Shown: positions 24,047-34,310, counted from the first letter of the stretch. The stretch is 64,000 bases of DNA from Ischnura elegans (GCF_921293095.1 NC_060259.1:44311812-44375811); one strand, 5' to 3'. Program-made: numbers and translations. The notes: generated by a model not told the origin, from the letters alone.

Positions 24047-24496
24047 AATAGGATGGTTTCCTATTATTTTTTTATTGCTTTAATCGAAAGATTATTACTC
24101 CTGGAGTACGTATTTCACGCTTTTAGATTTTTGAATGACAACATCTATTTTTCGCGATTAAATGAAAAGTGAAAAATCTCAAGCGCGCGAAAACGCGACG
24201 CTTAAGTATGAATGCCGGGAAATATCTCCGTACGTCGTATTTCTGGTTCCCCCTCCCGCCCGGTGAGGTGACCTTGAGGCGAAGCTTAGCGCTGATACGT
24301 CGCAGGATGCTAGCGGGTAGCTGAGTACCCTGCTGGCTGGTAGCGCTTGGCTTAAATAAGGATTATTAATACCTTATCAAACGAAGAAAACTTTCCGAAC
24401 TTAGCCAGTTTTAATAGGTGATTATTAAGACATGTTTCCCTGAGCTCTGTGCCTCATGCATGCATTGGCATCTTTGATGAAGGAAACTACCCTATT
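24047..24496 (-). mobile_element. TIR element, GGGTRGTTTCC family, shorter inverted copy
   Basis: It runs from AATAGGATGGTTTCC (24047) to GGAAACTACCCTATT (24496), the reverse complement of the copy at 20973-21640 over most of its length. It has the same TA flanks and a 220-base internal deletion relative to the first copy. The close match of the two copies suggests a fairly recent origin compared with other repeats here. Confidence 0.78.
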
Positions 24497-24610
24497 ATGG
24501 TAGAAGTTCCCAGGGAACATAAAATAGTTATGAATATGGCAAATTTATATAATTCTCACTGTAACAAAGAAAACAATTAACTAGTATAGAAAATAACTTA
24601 AAGAGCAAGG

Positions 24611-24900
24611 AGGATCGGGTTGGCGTGGTGGCTAGAGTGCTGGCTTCCAACCCCAAGGGTTCCGGTTCTAATCCCGGCAGTGGCGGAGAATTTTAAGACT
24701 GCCCGATCCCTGCTTGAATGCTATGTGGAGGACATTTCAAGCGTATTACTCCGTCCGTCGGATAGGACGTTGAGCCGTGGTCCCCTTGGCGTCTTTCGTT
24801 AAGAGCTGGCTAATGGCGACGCCGGGTGTCTCTCCTCTTCATGCCCTTTCCTCGTGGCGCAAGTGACTTAGCTGTTGGTCGCCTCCTCCAAATACAATTG
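24611..24900 (+). mobile_element. tRNA-derived SINE
   Basis: A tRNA-like head carries an A-box-like TGGCTAGAGTG (about 24629-24639) and a B-box-like GGTTCTAATCC (24664-24674). It is followed by a body (GGTCCCCTTGGCGTCTTTCG, GACGCCGGGTGTCTCTCC) and an end CCTCCTCCAAATACAATTG. Pol III promoter spacing and the non-tRNA body mark a SINE of about 285 bases. The head does not fold as a functional tRNA. Confidence 0.75.
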
Positions 24901-24904
24901 AATA

Positions 24905-25515
24905 CCGTAAACAACAATGAACAAAATAACATTCAGCAGTATTACCAAATAAATAACAAATAATGGTAGACTTGACCGTGGACGTATGGCTGAATAAGAC
25001 ATCAGCAAATGCCCAAGAGTGCCCCACCAGAAGATGCCCTGATTGGCTTTGTTTCGTTTCCCACGTTGATCCCCACACGCAAATCGCATCAACACCCGAA
25101 AATACGTTAGCCTACTCTTTTAACTATTCTCCTGTGCCGTTACGTCTGATACAATAGATGGTTAAGTGCTACTCTCAAAGCTGGAGCCCAATAGAGATTA
25201 GAATCTCACGTTAAAAAGGCGCATCGCTCTTATCCCATTCTCCCTGATTGAAAGCCATTACCAGCCCAAATCCAATGGATCCAGCCACTTCTCCCTTCTC
25301 CCTGCTCGCGGTCAGATACAAAACACATTAGCACCTCAAAAACAAATTCGCAAGCTTTCACACTCGTAAAAAAAACTCCAATCAGCATAAAAACAAATGA
25401 ATACGTGAGAACACGCGAAAGGATCGTTACGACCCAATGTCGGGGGTACAGGAACGCCTGAGGTCTCCCCCCTCAAAACCTGCCCAAAGCCCTGGGTGGT
25501 GAAAAGATATATTTT
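24905..25515. other. No feature recognised
   Basis: Chance frames on both strands overlap at 24839-25157; no motifs. Confidence 0.4.
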
Positions 25516-25519
25516 AATA

Positions 25520-25883
25520 CATAACAGAATGAGTCATGTTTAGTAACAAACAGACCAAGGCTAACATTACATAAACGTTGTTTATTTTACATGGGGCTAA
25601 AGTTATTTCATTTATTTCCCGCTAAAATAAAAATATCACCAAATAAAATGTTAGGACTTGCGAAAGACTGGCTTTTCTCACAAGAAATAATTGAACGTTT
25701 ACTTTGATGTTTTATCATTAAAACACTCATTTATTATTTACTGCATTATTATTTTATTTTATTGGCATACATTTTTGCTCTTTGATGGTGGCTCATTTCT
25801 GGTCCTATGACCTTGGAGACCGCCTAAAGCTCCTTCTCTTTGTTATCTTGTATTCAGCTGTAAAACCAAAATGTAGGAGTAAA
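25520..25883 (-). repeat. Dispersed repeat, inverse of 1.6-2.0 kb
   Basis: Counterpart of the copy at 1630-2045, without its internal duplication; ends in a (TTA)n run. Confidence 0.62.
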
Positions 25884-25884
25884 T

Positions 25885-25912
25885 TTATTATTATTATTAT
25901 TATTATTATTAT
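25885..25912. repeat. (TTA)n microsatellite
   Basis: About nine TTA units. It ends a dispersed repeat that is the inverse of 1.63-2.04 kb. Confidence 0.85.
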
Positions 25913-25967
25913 AACGAAATAAAAGACCATGAAAATGGTCGACGCGTGGTTGATCGATCATCATTCA

Positions 25968-26334
25968 CCCTTTTTAACCAAGCGCTGCTTCTGGGAGAAA
26001 TTAAATTTCAAGGCATTACATTTTAAAAACTGTGAAAATTTTCTTCTCAGTCATAATTATTGTGGCAGCTACATATTTCGCCATTAAAATTTACAGCACA
26101 AAAAATAATGCCGTTTAAATCTTTCCTGAATAGAGCGGATAGTGTGTACAGTTTAAAGACTTCTCATTTTGAAAATGTGAAAATTTTCTACTCAATCCTA
26201 ATTATTGTGGCAGCTAGATATTTCACCATTTAACTTTAAATCACAAGAATGGAAGTAGTTTAAATATTTCCTGAACAGGTCTGAAAATGTATACATTTTT
26301 ATGTTACTTTGACGCAGCATTCGGTTAAAATGAG
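25968..26334 (+). mobile_element. TTAA-type MITE (family T), copy with internal duplication
   Basis: It begins CCCTTTTTAACCAAGCGCTG and ends GCATTCGGTTAAAATGAG. The middle unit (TGTGAAAATTTTCT through TTTCCTGAA) occurs twice, at about 26030-26130 and 26168-26275, explaining a length of about 367 rather than about 220 bases. Confidence 0.72.
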
Positions 26335-26574
26335 TTAGTGTCGAATGTATAGTGATATTTTACCTCCTGAGTCTCGGGTCATGTGCCGCTATTTTTTGTC
26401 TGACTTTTATGTTTTGTGGGTAATCAGATGTTAGCCAATAACTTTAGCGATCACATGCTTCTGCATGATGCTGTCATCTATCAGGAAGCACTGAACAAGT
26501 TGCAATAACGATATTTCACTTAGCCAAGTGGTAAAAAATTCAAGCGTCGATACAACCAGGACCGAGGAGTATAT

Positions 26575-26760
26575 TAGGCGTATTATCGCGTTTATCGTGA
26601 ATGTAATGCGCGCGATACATCCAGACTATTCCTATGCGTTTAAGTTATCATAATGCGATCCAATTTGAGATATTTTGATTTTCAGGAGCGCGATGTATCG
26701 CCCCAATCCCGATGTGTTAAAGATATAATATCACCATGAGCAATTTAACAACCGGCTATC
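26575..26760. repeat. Satellite-like units, same type as 28.6 kb
   Basis: Shares GTGAATGTAAT, GCGATCCAATTTGAGATAT and CCCGATGTGTTAAAG with 28490-28779. Confidence 0.65.
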
Positions 26761-26794
26761 ATTATTGTCGATAATGTCACGGTAAATAGAAGGT

Positions 26795-27477
26795 CTATTA
26801 TCTCAAATATCATGATTGAAATGTATTCCCATATAGCGCAAAATATCTTCTAGATGTCTACAAAATATCTAAAACGTCTTCAGCTAATGTCTAGAAAATA
26901 GTATCTTGTAATATCTTCAAGACATCTTCCAGATATTTCGTAGATATCTGAATGTCCGCTTTTCCGATATCTGCAAGATATCTCGAGAAGATATTTTTTA
27001 GAAATTCATATTCAAATTGAACCCGCTGAGAAAATTCAGGGTAAACGACTTGGTGATGATCCCAGCCAACTTAGGCGGATTATTTATTGATGGTAACTAA
27101 GAAGGCACGTACCCCCCCACAGATGCTTAAAAATTATGCTATTATCTCAAATATCATGATTGAAATGTTTTCCCATATAGCGCAAAATATCTTCTAGTAG
27201 TCTACAAAATATCTAAAACGTCTTCAGCTAATGTCTAGAAAAAATCTTGTAATATCTTCAAGACATCTTCCAGATATTTCGTAGATATCTGAATGTCCGC
27301 TTTTCCGATATATGCAAGATATCTTGAGAAGATATTTTTTAGAAATTCATATTCAAATTGAACCCGCTGAGAAAAATCAGGGTAAACGACTTGGTGATGA
27401 TCCCAGCCAACTTAGGCGGATTGTTTATTGATGGTAACTAAGAAGGCACGTACCCCCCCACAGATGCTTAAAAATTA
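26795..27477. repeat. Tandem duplication, 344-base unit, rich in AAGATATCT motifs
   Basis: Two nearly identical units (26795-27138 and 27139-27477) differ by small indels. Within each, short AGATATCT / AATATCTTC motifs recur every 15-25 bases in both orientations. Confidence 0.85.
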
Positions 27478-27539
27478 GACAAGATTTTTAAAATGGTTAT
27501 CATTATGGTCGTTTTGTTTTGTGTATTACGGAGCCTCAA

Positions 27540-27730
27540 TCAGTGGCATAGCGAGTGGGTGGGTCCGAGGGGTCCAGCCCCCCAAAAATAAAAACGCAAT
27601 TAATTTGCTTCATAAAAGAAAACAAATTATTCAAAAATCATGAACTTACAAAGGATTTCTTTGAAAAATTAAGTTTTTTCGATTATGAAATGTGTCAAAA
27701 CTAGTTTAAAACTCCCTACTTAAGTCCTGA
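27540..27730 (+). repeat. Dispersed repeat with GC-rich start, copy 1
   Basis: Begins AGTGGCATAGCGAGTGGG, has GGGTCCAGCCCCCCAAAAAT, then an AT-rich part with TTTTTTCGATTATGAAA. A direct copy is at 33429-33680; a possible start-only relative is at 19434-19490 (GGGCGTACCCAGCGGAGG). Confidence 0.6.
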
Positions 27731-28555
27731 ATATTGGAACCTCTCCGACTTTCGCTTCTTTCTAATAGGGGCTTCCTCCTCCAATACCAAATTTGAAGTT
27801 TCCGATGCAGCTTACAATTCCATTTAGATTTGTCAAAGGAGTCTGCAACGTTATCAATGAATGTTGATTCAGTATCGTGCAGTGTAGGTCTTGAAGAATT
27901 TTTAATGCAAGTTTTTGCCAACGTGTTTAAACCCCTTCATCAGGGCTATGAATGAATGAGTACATAACTGTGATACATAAAAGGTTATGGCAATATTTGC
28001 TACCATAGTAAAAGTAATATTTTGAAATCAAATATAACAACAATAGACTAGAATTTTGACTTGCCTTTTATTCCACTGAATTGGATTCGTTTATTGATGG
28101 TGACTAAGCTAAGATTGTTCATAGTTACCTTTCAATTTTGATTAATTAAATTATACTAGCCTTTGCTTAAATTGTCGATGTCTGCTCTTTCATCACAAAT
28201 ATTTTTTTTTAATTTGCATCATTTCTTTCAATAACTGTTTGATAAAATTACTTTCAGTATATAAAATTCCGGTATTATTGAAGGCTAAACAGTAGCAATA
28301 CTTTCATAGAAAAGACATATTCTAGAGATCTAATTGATATTTAAAGAAAAAGCTATCGTAAATTTAAATCGCTTTTATAAACATTTGCCGGAAGAATTGC
28401 CTTCACTTTTTTAATGCACATGCGTGCAATGACTATCCATCCATCCATCAAAAAGCATAGCAGTTACACTTTTTTTCATGATTCATAATTATTTAATAAT
28501 ATCATGATATGTAGTATGTCTAATATCGCGATTATCGTGAATGTAATAATTTTAT

Positions 28556-28779
28556 CGCGGGCCATATATCCCGACAATCTTGAAGTGCTGAAGTTATCAC
28601 ACTGCGATCCTACTTGAGATATCGTGAAATCGCGCGATGTATTGCCCCTATCCCGATGTGTTAAATTTTTCATATTGCAATCCAATTTCCGACATGGCGA
28701 TTTTAAATCGCGCGATATATCACCCCTATCCCAATACATTAATATTATCACATCACGATGTCCAATTTGAGATATGGGC
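28556..28779. repeat. Satellite-like tandem array, about 76-base unit
   Basis: Three diverged units share CGCGCGATGTAT, CCCCTATCCCGATGTGTTAA, TTATCACA and CCAATTTGAGATAT. About two more units of the same type lie at 26575-26760. Confidence 0.7.
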
Positions 28780-28789
28780 CAGGCGATAC

Positions 28790-29130
28790 TACTCGTCCGT
28801 CCGCGCCCCTGGGGGTGGCTCCCTGGGGGGACACCCCTGGGTGTGTCCGGGGGGGCGGAGGAGGGGGGTGGGAGGCCTCCGGTATGAGGAAGAGAGGAGG
28901 AGGCGGTGGCGGCCTCAATGGCTTCCAGCAGGAACCAGTTTGATAACGGAATGTACTCACGCTGACTTCTCCTCTGGAGGTCTATATTCGTGTCCTCCAA
29001 GGCTGTTCCCGCCGAGGCGCGCTTTCTCGAAAGACGCTCGCGACGCAGATACGCGCGCGCCGACGCCAATTCTACGTCCGCGGAATGTTTTGAAGGTGGC
29101 AAGTAGGGATTGTAGGGGTTCGGCACCCCC
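28790..29130. other. GC- and CpG-rich patch 1
   Basis: The composition contrasts sharply with the AT-rich surroundings and contains G runs (28840-28880) and CGCGCGCGCCGACGCC-like sequence. On the minus strand, frames stay open through the patch and a GTGAGT donor-like site occurs at 28954-28959. It could be an exon or promoter of an unseen gene, or GC-rich transposon sequence. The long frame across it has low-complexity Pro/Arg content and I do not call it a gene. Confidence 0.35.
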
Positions 29131-29279
29131 TCCCCCCACCCGAAATCATTTTCACGTGCTGCAACTACTCGAATGCTTATACGAATTGTATTGGGAATTT
29201 TTTGAGTTCTGAGTGTGTTGAAACGCGACCCTATTAAATATATGAGCTCTGTCAATTATTTTTCTTTTCGATCCAATTC

Positions 29280-29640
29280 ATCTGCGCGCGTTTACCTTCT
29301 TTTCGGGGAACGGGCCAATTCGGTCGCTTGCAAGAATTTTATTGGGAATAACTTTATTGCAAAGTGTCTTGAAACTTGATGCTATTCCAGTTATGTGTTC
29401 TGGTAATTAGTTTTTCTTTTCAATTTGAGCTATGTTCACGCTTTTACCTTCTTTTCCGGGATCGGACTAATTAATGGCATCATTTTCAGGTGAGCAGTGA
29501 ACTTTACCAATGAGAAGAGATACGACTGGAAAAATTAGTTAGTACTGAAAAATGAATGCAGATTTTTGTGTGCACGTGCTTACCTTCTATCGCGGACCGG
29601 ACAAATTACTGACGTTATTTACAGGCCTTTAACTTGACCC
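29280..29640. repeat. Three diverged GTTTACCTTCTTTTC units
   Basis: Units near 29288, 29448 and 29576 share (G/C)TTTACCTTCT, a GGGAACGGGCCAATT-type core and, in the last two, ATTTTCAGG / ATTTACAGG. The segment at 29500-29530 resembles 30250-30285. Confidence 0.45.
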
Positions 29641-29653
29641 AGGAGTATTAAAA

Positions 29654-30248
29654 AAGAGGATCTTCAAGCCGGCCTCTAAATGCGTTGTCACCCACCGTGC
29701 ATTGAAATGGGTTCACAAAAGTCGCCACTCGCGTCACTGACGGACAAAGTGATACGAGTGTCACAGGAAATATGGTATAGTTAGGGGTGTTAGCCGAAAT
29801 TTATATGCATGATGATGTGATCTATCGGATTCATTGCTTTTCAATGCTATGCCTAGCATTTACAAACATTATAATGCAAAAAATTCGGAAAAAATTTGAT
29901 CGCATTGCACTCATAACCGCGCCGCGGACGTTTTTGAAAACCGATTAACTTATTATAACCCAGTGCTGTTTTAAGTAATATCAAAAATATATATACATTT
30001 TCAGCGCTATTCAGGAAAGATTTAAACAACGGTTTCTTTTGTGCTGTAAAGTTTAATAACGAAATATGTTGCTGTCACAATAATTATGATTGAGTAGAAA
30101 ATTTTTACAGTTTAAATTGAGATGTTTGAAATTTAGTTTCTCCCAGAAGTAGCTCTGGGATAGAAAGGGCTAAAATGCGATCGAAGTGGCAACAGATATT
30201 ATCCTTCTATGGGATGGTATTGTGCTTCCTCTCTGCAGTCCCCTTGAC
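29654..30248 (+). repeat. Dispersed family C, copy split by a TTAA MITE
   Basis: 29654-29948 and 30170-30248 are the two halves; the MITE between them belongs to family T. The 3' half keeps AAGTGGCAACAG and GCAGTCCCCTTG. Confidence 0.72.
29949..30169 (-). mobile_element. TTAA-type MITE (family T), inserted in another repeat
   Basis: Minus-strand copy flanked by TTAA (29945-29948) and CTAA (30170-30173). It splits a copy of dispersed family C exactly where other copies are continuous (39345, 40882 and 22790 give the empty site), which fixes the element borders. Confidence 0.78.
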
Positions 30249-30379
30249 ATCACCAATGAAAAGTGATACGAATGGAAAGATTGAATAAGTGCTGGAAAAT
30301 GAAGGTAGGATTTCGCTACCCCCTTCGCAGACACTATAAAACTCAACTCCCCCAGGAACTAATTTCTGGCTCATCACTT

Positions 30380-30615
30380 GTTTTGAACTTTTCCCCCCTT
30401 TGGTCCTCGGCCTGGAATCCCGTCGCGCCCCCCTACAGCGCCCCCCTCCGGTGTCTCGCCCACGCCCGACCCCCTCCCCTCTCCGAGGAAATATTTGTGC
30501 GGGTCCGTCCACCTTTTTAACCCAATTTCAGCGGGTTGCGGAAGTGCGGCGGCGAGTCCCCTCGGTGGGCTGATTGATGGCGTTACTCCGCCGGACCGTG
30601 ACTCAGCCATCGGCC
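30380..30615. other. GC- and CpG-rich patch 2
   Basis: C-rich tract (CGCCCCCCTACAGCGCCCCC) and CpG-rich part to about 30605. No recognisable product in any frame. Confidence 0.3.
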
Positions 30616-30975
30616 GTTTTCGCGAACGAAAATTCGCAATGTATTTACCAACAGTGTATATATTTACATACCTATACATACTTTTCTCCATGTTTGCTGA
30701 GTTAACGGGGAAATATATGGTGTAAGATCCCGCAATGTATACTGAGCTTATAAAATAGGTCATTCTTCGACGAACTAATTTCATTGCTCTGCCTGTTTGA
30801 TTCGAATATCTGAATCTACGAAGAAATGCATGATGTAAGAACCCTCAAAGTTTTCTAGCCTTGTAGAAAAGCTCATTATTTAACGAACAAACTTCATCAA
30901 AAACTTCTTCGAGCAAACAATGAGCATTAAACAGATTTTACACGACTTGTTCATGATAAAATATAAATAAGGAAT

Positions 30976-31165
30976 TGTAATTTCCACACTTTAATATATA
31001 ATTCTAGTCTCAATCGTTCGACACTCTGTGTCATTTTCAAGGTTTTACGACTTGGTCGGTAGTGGAGTTATATATAAAAGTGTTGAAATTACAACTGTTG
31101 GTTTATGTTTATCATGAATATACATCGCATTTCCACCACGTCAAGCGATTCCATACGTTAACACG
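30976..31165. repeat. Hairpin repeat family H
   Basis: Arms 30976-31005 and 31062-31094 are inverted (GTAATTTCCACACTTT / AAAGTGTTGAAATTAC type). The loop, in reverse complement, reads CTTGAAAATGACAC, then GTGTCGAAC. Followed by a conserved flank ending CCATACGTTAACACG. Confidence 0.6.
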
Positions 31166-31329
31166 ACTGCGACTAGGTGTCACTAGTGACTCGTAGATTA
31201 CCAGCCAAGCTTATAGTACTCGATCGATTAAGAACAGCTACATTTCAGGATAACACGTAAAACATAGTATTAGAATCTCACAATATTTATCTATATAAAG
31301 GAAATGATAAAATGTAACACATATGTTGT

Positions 31330-31690
31330 CGAATAGATAGGGATAGGTATCCGTTTTTACTCCGAGAAAAAAGGACTTCAATAGATGATGCATGAAGTGG
31401 GACACAGTAGTCAAATACCTTCAATATCCATCTTCTTTGCTTCATATGTTTACGGCTGATGACCTAATACCCCCGGGAAAGGCTAAGATTCCTCGAGCAC
31501 TTTAAAGATATCTCTCAGAGAGACAGGAAAAACGTCACCTTAAAACCAAACTATATCTCCAGGCCGATAAAAAAGAGAAAGAGATATTTTGCTGAACCAA
31601 TAAAATTCTGTTTTACCTCGGACAATGAAGAACATATAACGAACTCGGGCCAAACTCAGGCAGACAAATCTCTTAAAGCACGTTCCTAAC
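31330..31690 (+). mobile_element. Degraded CR1/L2-like LINE 3' fragments
   Basis: 31335-31480 resembles the 3' tail of the LINE family (GGTATCCGTTTTTACTCCGAG, GACTTCAATAGATG, then GATGACCTAATACCCCC). 31530-31660 resembles its coding end just upstream (CTCCAGGCCGATA, GAGATATTTTGCTGAACC). The order suggests two overlapping fragments rather than one insertion. Confidence 0.5.
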
Positions 31691-31694
31691 TTTT

Positions 31695-32360
31695 TCAAAG
31701 TATCATTGTTGTAGATGCTATCATGAAATTATCCGCCGCAAGCTTTTTGAGGCAGCTTGTGGAGTAGTAAGTTGATGTAGGGGAATAAATTCTTCAAATA
31801 TTTATTGATTAGAGGTTGATAGGAGTAACATTGTGGGACTTGATGCTATATGCATTGAATATTACACCTTTGTGACGCATCACACACATTTTAAAACATT
31901 TTCATTAACTGGGGGCGTGGTATTGGATCGGTTCACAATTTGTGTGTGGACTCAGTCAACTTTATTTCCTCATTGAATGATTAGGAATGTAAGTTGTCAA
32001 GTTATTAAAAACCTGCGAAACTTTAATTTTTTCATTTTCTTTGAATCTGTATATTATCATTTCAAATGGACGAATATTATGAATCGCAGGCCGCGAAAGG
32101 CTTTTCACTTTCGTAGTCCATTGGTAAGCTATGCATAATTGATATTTGAAATCTATTTCATGGTGTAATAATTGTTTTTGCTCTTTCTTTGTATTGTACA
32201 TTGCGTAGCCGTTTTTATGCCATTAAATTCAAGTCATTATTAAAGCTAGTTATTCTTTGTAATCAGCAAATGCCTCATTAATGTATTAATGAAAACAAGC
32301 AGTGGTTCGTATAATATTTTCATGCACCAGAAAAGCAACCAAAAACAAGTGAAAATTATT
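31695..32360. other. No feature recognised
   Basis: AT-rich, no motif-bearing frame. The stretches 27735-28485 and 32885-33425 are also unassigned. Confidence 0.4.
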
Positions 32361-32366
32361 TTAATA

Positions 32367-32882
32367 TGATCTTGTTCTTTCCCGGCGTATGAAACTGGTG
32401 AAGTCTTCTCAGACTTTCCACCGAGTGAGTTGATTTTAGGCCGACGTTTCGATGGCTGCCTCTGCCATCGTCTTCAGGGCATGGCAATTCTCTGCCGAAG
32501 TTTTTTTTTGTTGACATGTCTCTGTTAGTTGACCACATTATGAAACATGATGAAAACAATCGTAGAAGGGCGGCTGGAAGGGAAGAAGGGGAAGGGAGGG
32601 CCCCGAATGAGTTACATAGGACAGGTTATGAGGGATGCAAAAGAGAAGAAATACGTCTCTATGAAAAGGCTGGCGGACGGGAGAGAGGAATGGAGAGCTG
32701 CGTCAAACCATTTTTAGGGTTGTTGACTTACGATGATGATGTCTCTGACAATTGAAGGCTCTCCTAAGAAAGTTGACTTTTTTTTCTCTGACAATTTTCA
32801 TGCCCTGATAACGATGACAAAGGCAGCCATTCTTACAATCAACTCACCCGGTGGGAAACCTGAAAAGACTTCACCAACACTA
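32367..32882. repeat. Foldback made from the Penelope-type 3' hairpin, with a LINE end in the loop
   Basis: 32367-32497 matches the non-coding part of the 7.4-kb Penelope-like end, and 32785-32882 is its inverse copy (ATGCCCTGATAACGATG, CAATCAACTCACCCGGTGGG). The loop holds a LINE 3' end. The left arm carries CTGAAGA - GATGGC / GCCATC - GAAAC on the minus strand (32443-32477). Confidence 0.7.
32540..32755 (+). mobile_element. LINE 3' end (second RT lineage) inside a foldback
   Basis: The copy contains AATCGTAGAAGGGCGGCTGG, AAAGAGAAGAAATACGTC and a GATGATGATG end, parallel to 62150-62335. It sits between two inverted arms of a Penelope-type foldback (32367-32497 and 32785-32882). Confidence 0.7.
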
Positions 32883-33428
32883 TTCACACTTAAATATTTT
32901 TAATTGTGCACTATTTAAGTATAATTTATGGCTAATTCTTCAGTAGGATGGCCCTCCATTTGCATTGGAAAATAATTTGCGCGATGGAGCGATTTTGGGG
33001 CATATTCTTTAACCACGTGTCTCCTTTGTAACATTTCCTTCACAATCGCTCGTCCGCCTTTCCCTTAGATTACGTGACCATGAATTACCTGTTCATCAAA
33101 CTTAGGGCGGGTAAGATAGGTGAAAGTCTTAGCGTGGTGATGTAGGCCTTGATTCGCAATATTTTAAATAGTAAGTTCACTGCCATTGATTGGAGGTATC
33201 CACTCATTTCAACATGAATAAAAATATAAGATCGAACAAAAAAATTCTGTCGAACTCCTTCAGAATCTTGGCTTCAAAAATTCTTTTATGTGCAATAGTC
33301 GCTACCTACATAAAGCTCAAGTGTAATGGACGGTATGGCTGGATCTATATTAATGAGTATTGAAAATGACTGTCCTGCAGTCGAAACTCGCGTCGGTTTA
33401 TTAATTAATTTGTATATTCTTGAGTTTC

Positions 33429-33680
33429 AGTCGATGACGTAGCAAGGAGGCAGGTCCGGGGGGATCCGGACCCCCTCCCCCTCACCCGAAATATAAAAAC
33501 ACAATTACCCTTATTACCCTTACCCAAATGCCTTATAAAAGAAAAGAAAATATTAAAAAATCATGAATTTACGAAAGATGTCATGGAGAAATGAAGTTTT
33601 TTCGATTATGAAAAGTGTTAAATTAGTTTGAAACCCTCTACTTGGTCCCCTGTTTAAAAGAATTATCCCCCCTGATTTTG
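33429..33680 (+). repeat. Dispersed repeat with GC-rich start, copy 2
   Basis: Parallel to 27540-27730 from ATGACGTAGCAAGGAGG through AAGTTTTTTCGATTATGAAA to the CCCTCTACTTGGTCCCC end. Confidence 0.6.
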
Positions 33681-34049
33681 GACCCGTCCCGAACAAAATT
33701 CCTGGCTACTCCACTCGTTTGAGTTCTTATGAGAATAGAATAGTTTATGCGAAATAGAGCGAGTTGTAGTTATTCATATTCTCCTGCTATCCATACATTT
33801 CTCTCCGTAACTTTGATGCTTGCCGTCCTTCCTCCAGAATGTTCTTCATTACCATACTCTGAGTGCTTTTAATAGTACAATTCATCATACTTAAATTCGA
33901 ATTTCCGATGCAACAACTTTTCTTCTCATCGTTGATGCCGAACACTTGATGATATCAATGTGTACTAACCCGTCTGCTCTATTGAATTAGATTATTGCGA
34001 TTTTAAAAAAATCCGTATTCTTTCCGCAGATGTTTACTGTTTGGACCAT

Positions 34050-34310
34050 TTCTGGGCCGTCGGTGACTCGTGCGAGTGTTGATCTACGACGTGGCGCTCA
34101 TGGGGGAATGGAATGGTCGGCGCTGGCGGGGCGCACGATGCGGTATAAGTCGGGCGCACGGGCCGCACGGGGTGGGGGGGGAGGGGTTCTCTCGCGAAGG
34201 AAATGCTAGCCCGGGACAAATAAGCGGAGAGGGAGGGGAGGGTGGTTAAGGGGGTGGGGGCACGTCTGGCCATTGTCTCCCCTTCCTCCCCTCCCCCCCT
34301 CCAAGAGAGG
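34050..34310. other. GC- and CpG-rich patch 3
   Basis: Contains GGCGGGGCGCACGATGCGG, a TATAAG nearby, and a long G tract (34170-34265). Could be a promoter-proximal region, but no gene is recognisable on either side. Confidence 0.3.

Noticed and set aside
25885-25912. (TTA)n as a CRISPR-like or regulatory array
   Set aside because: Simple microsatellite at the end of a dispersed repeat; no spacers.
28476-29255. 259-codon minus-strand frame across the GC-rich patch
   Set aside because: Composition is driven by GC-rich, low-complexity sequence and by the satellite units at 28.5-28.8 kb that it runs through; no domain or motif is recognisable, and opposite-strand frames are equally open.
32516-32755. 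79-codon plus-strand frame (EEGEGRAPNELHRTGYEG)
   Set aside because: It is a frame-shifted reading of a LINE 3' end whose true frame is seen in the copies at 3.8 and 62.2 kb.
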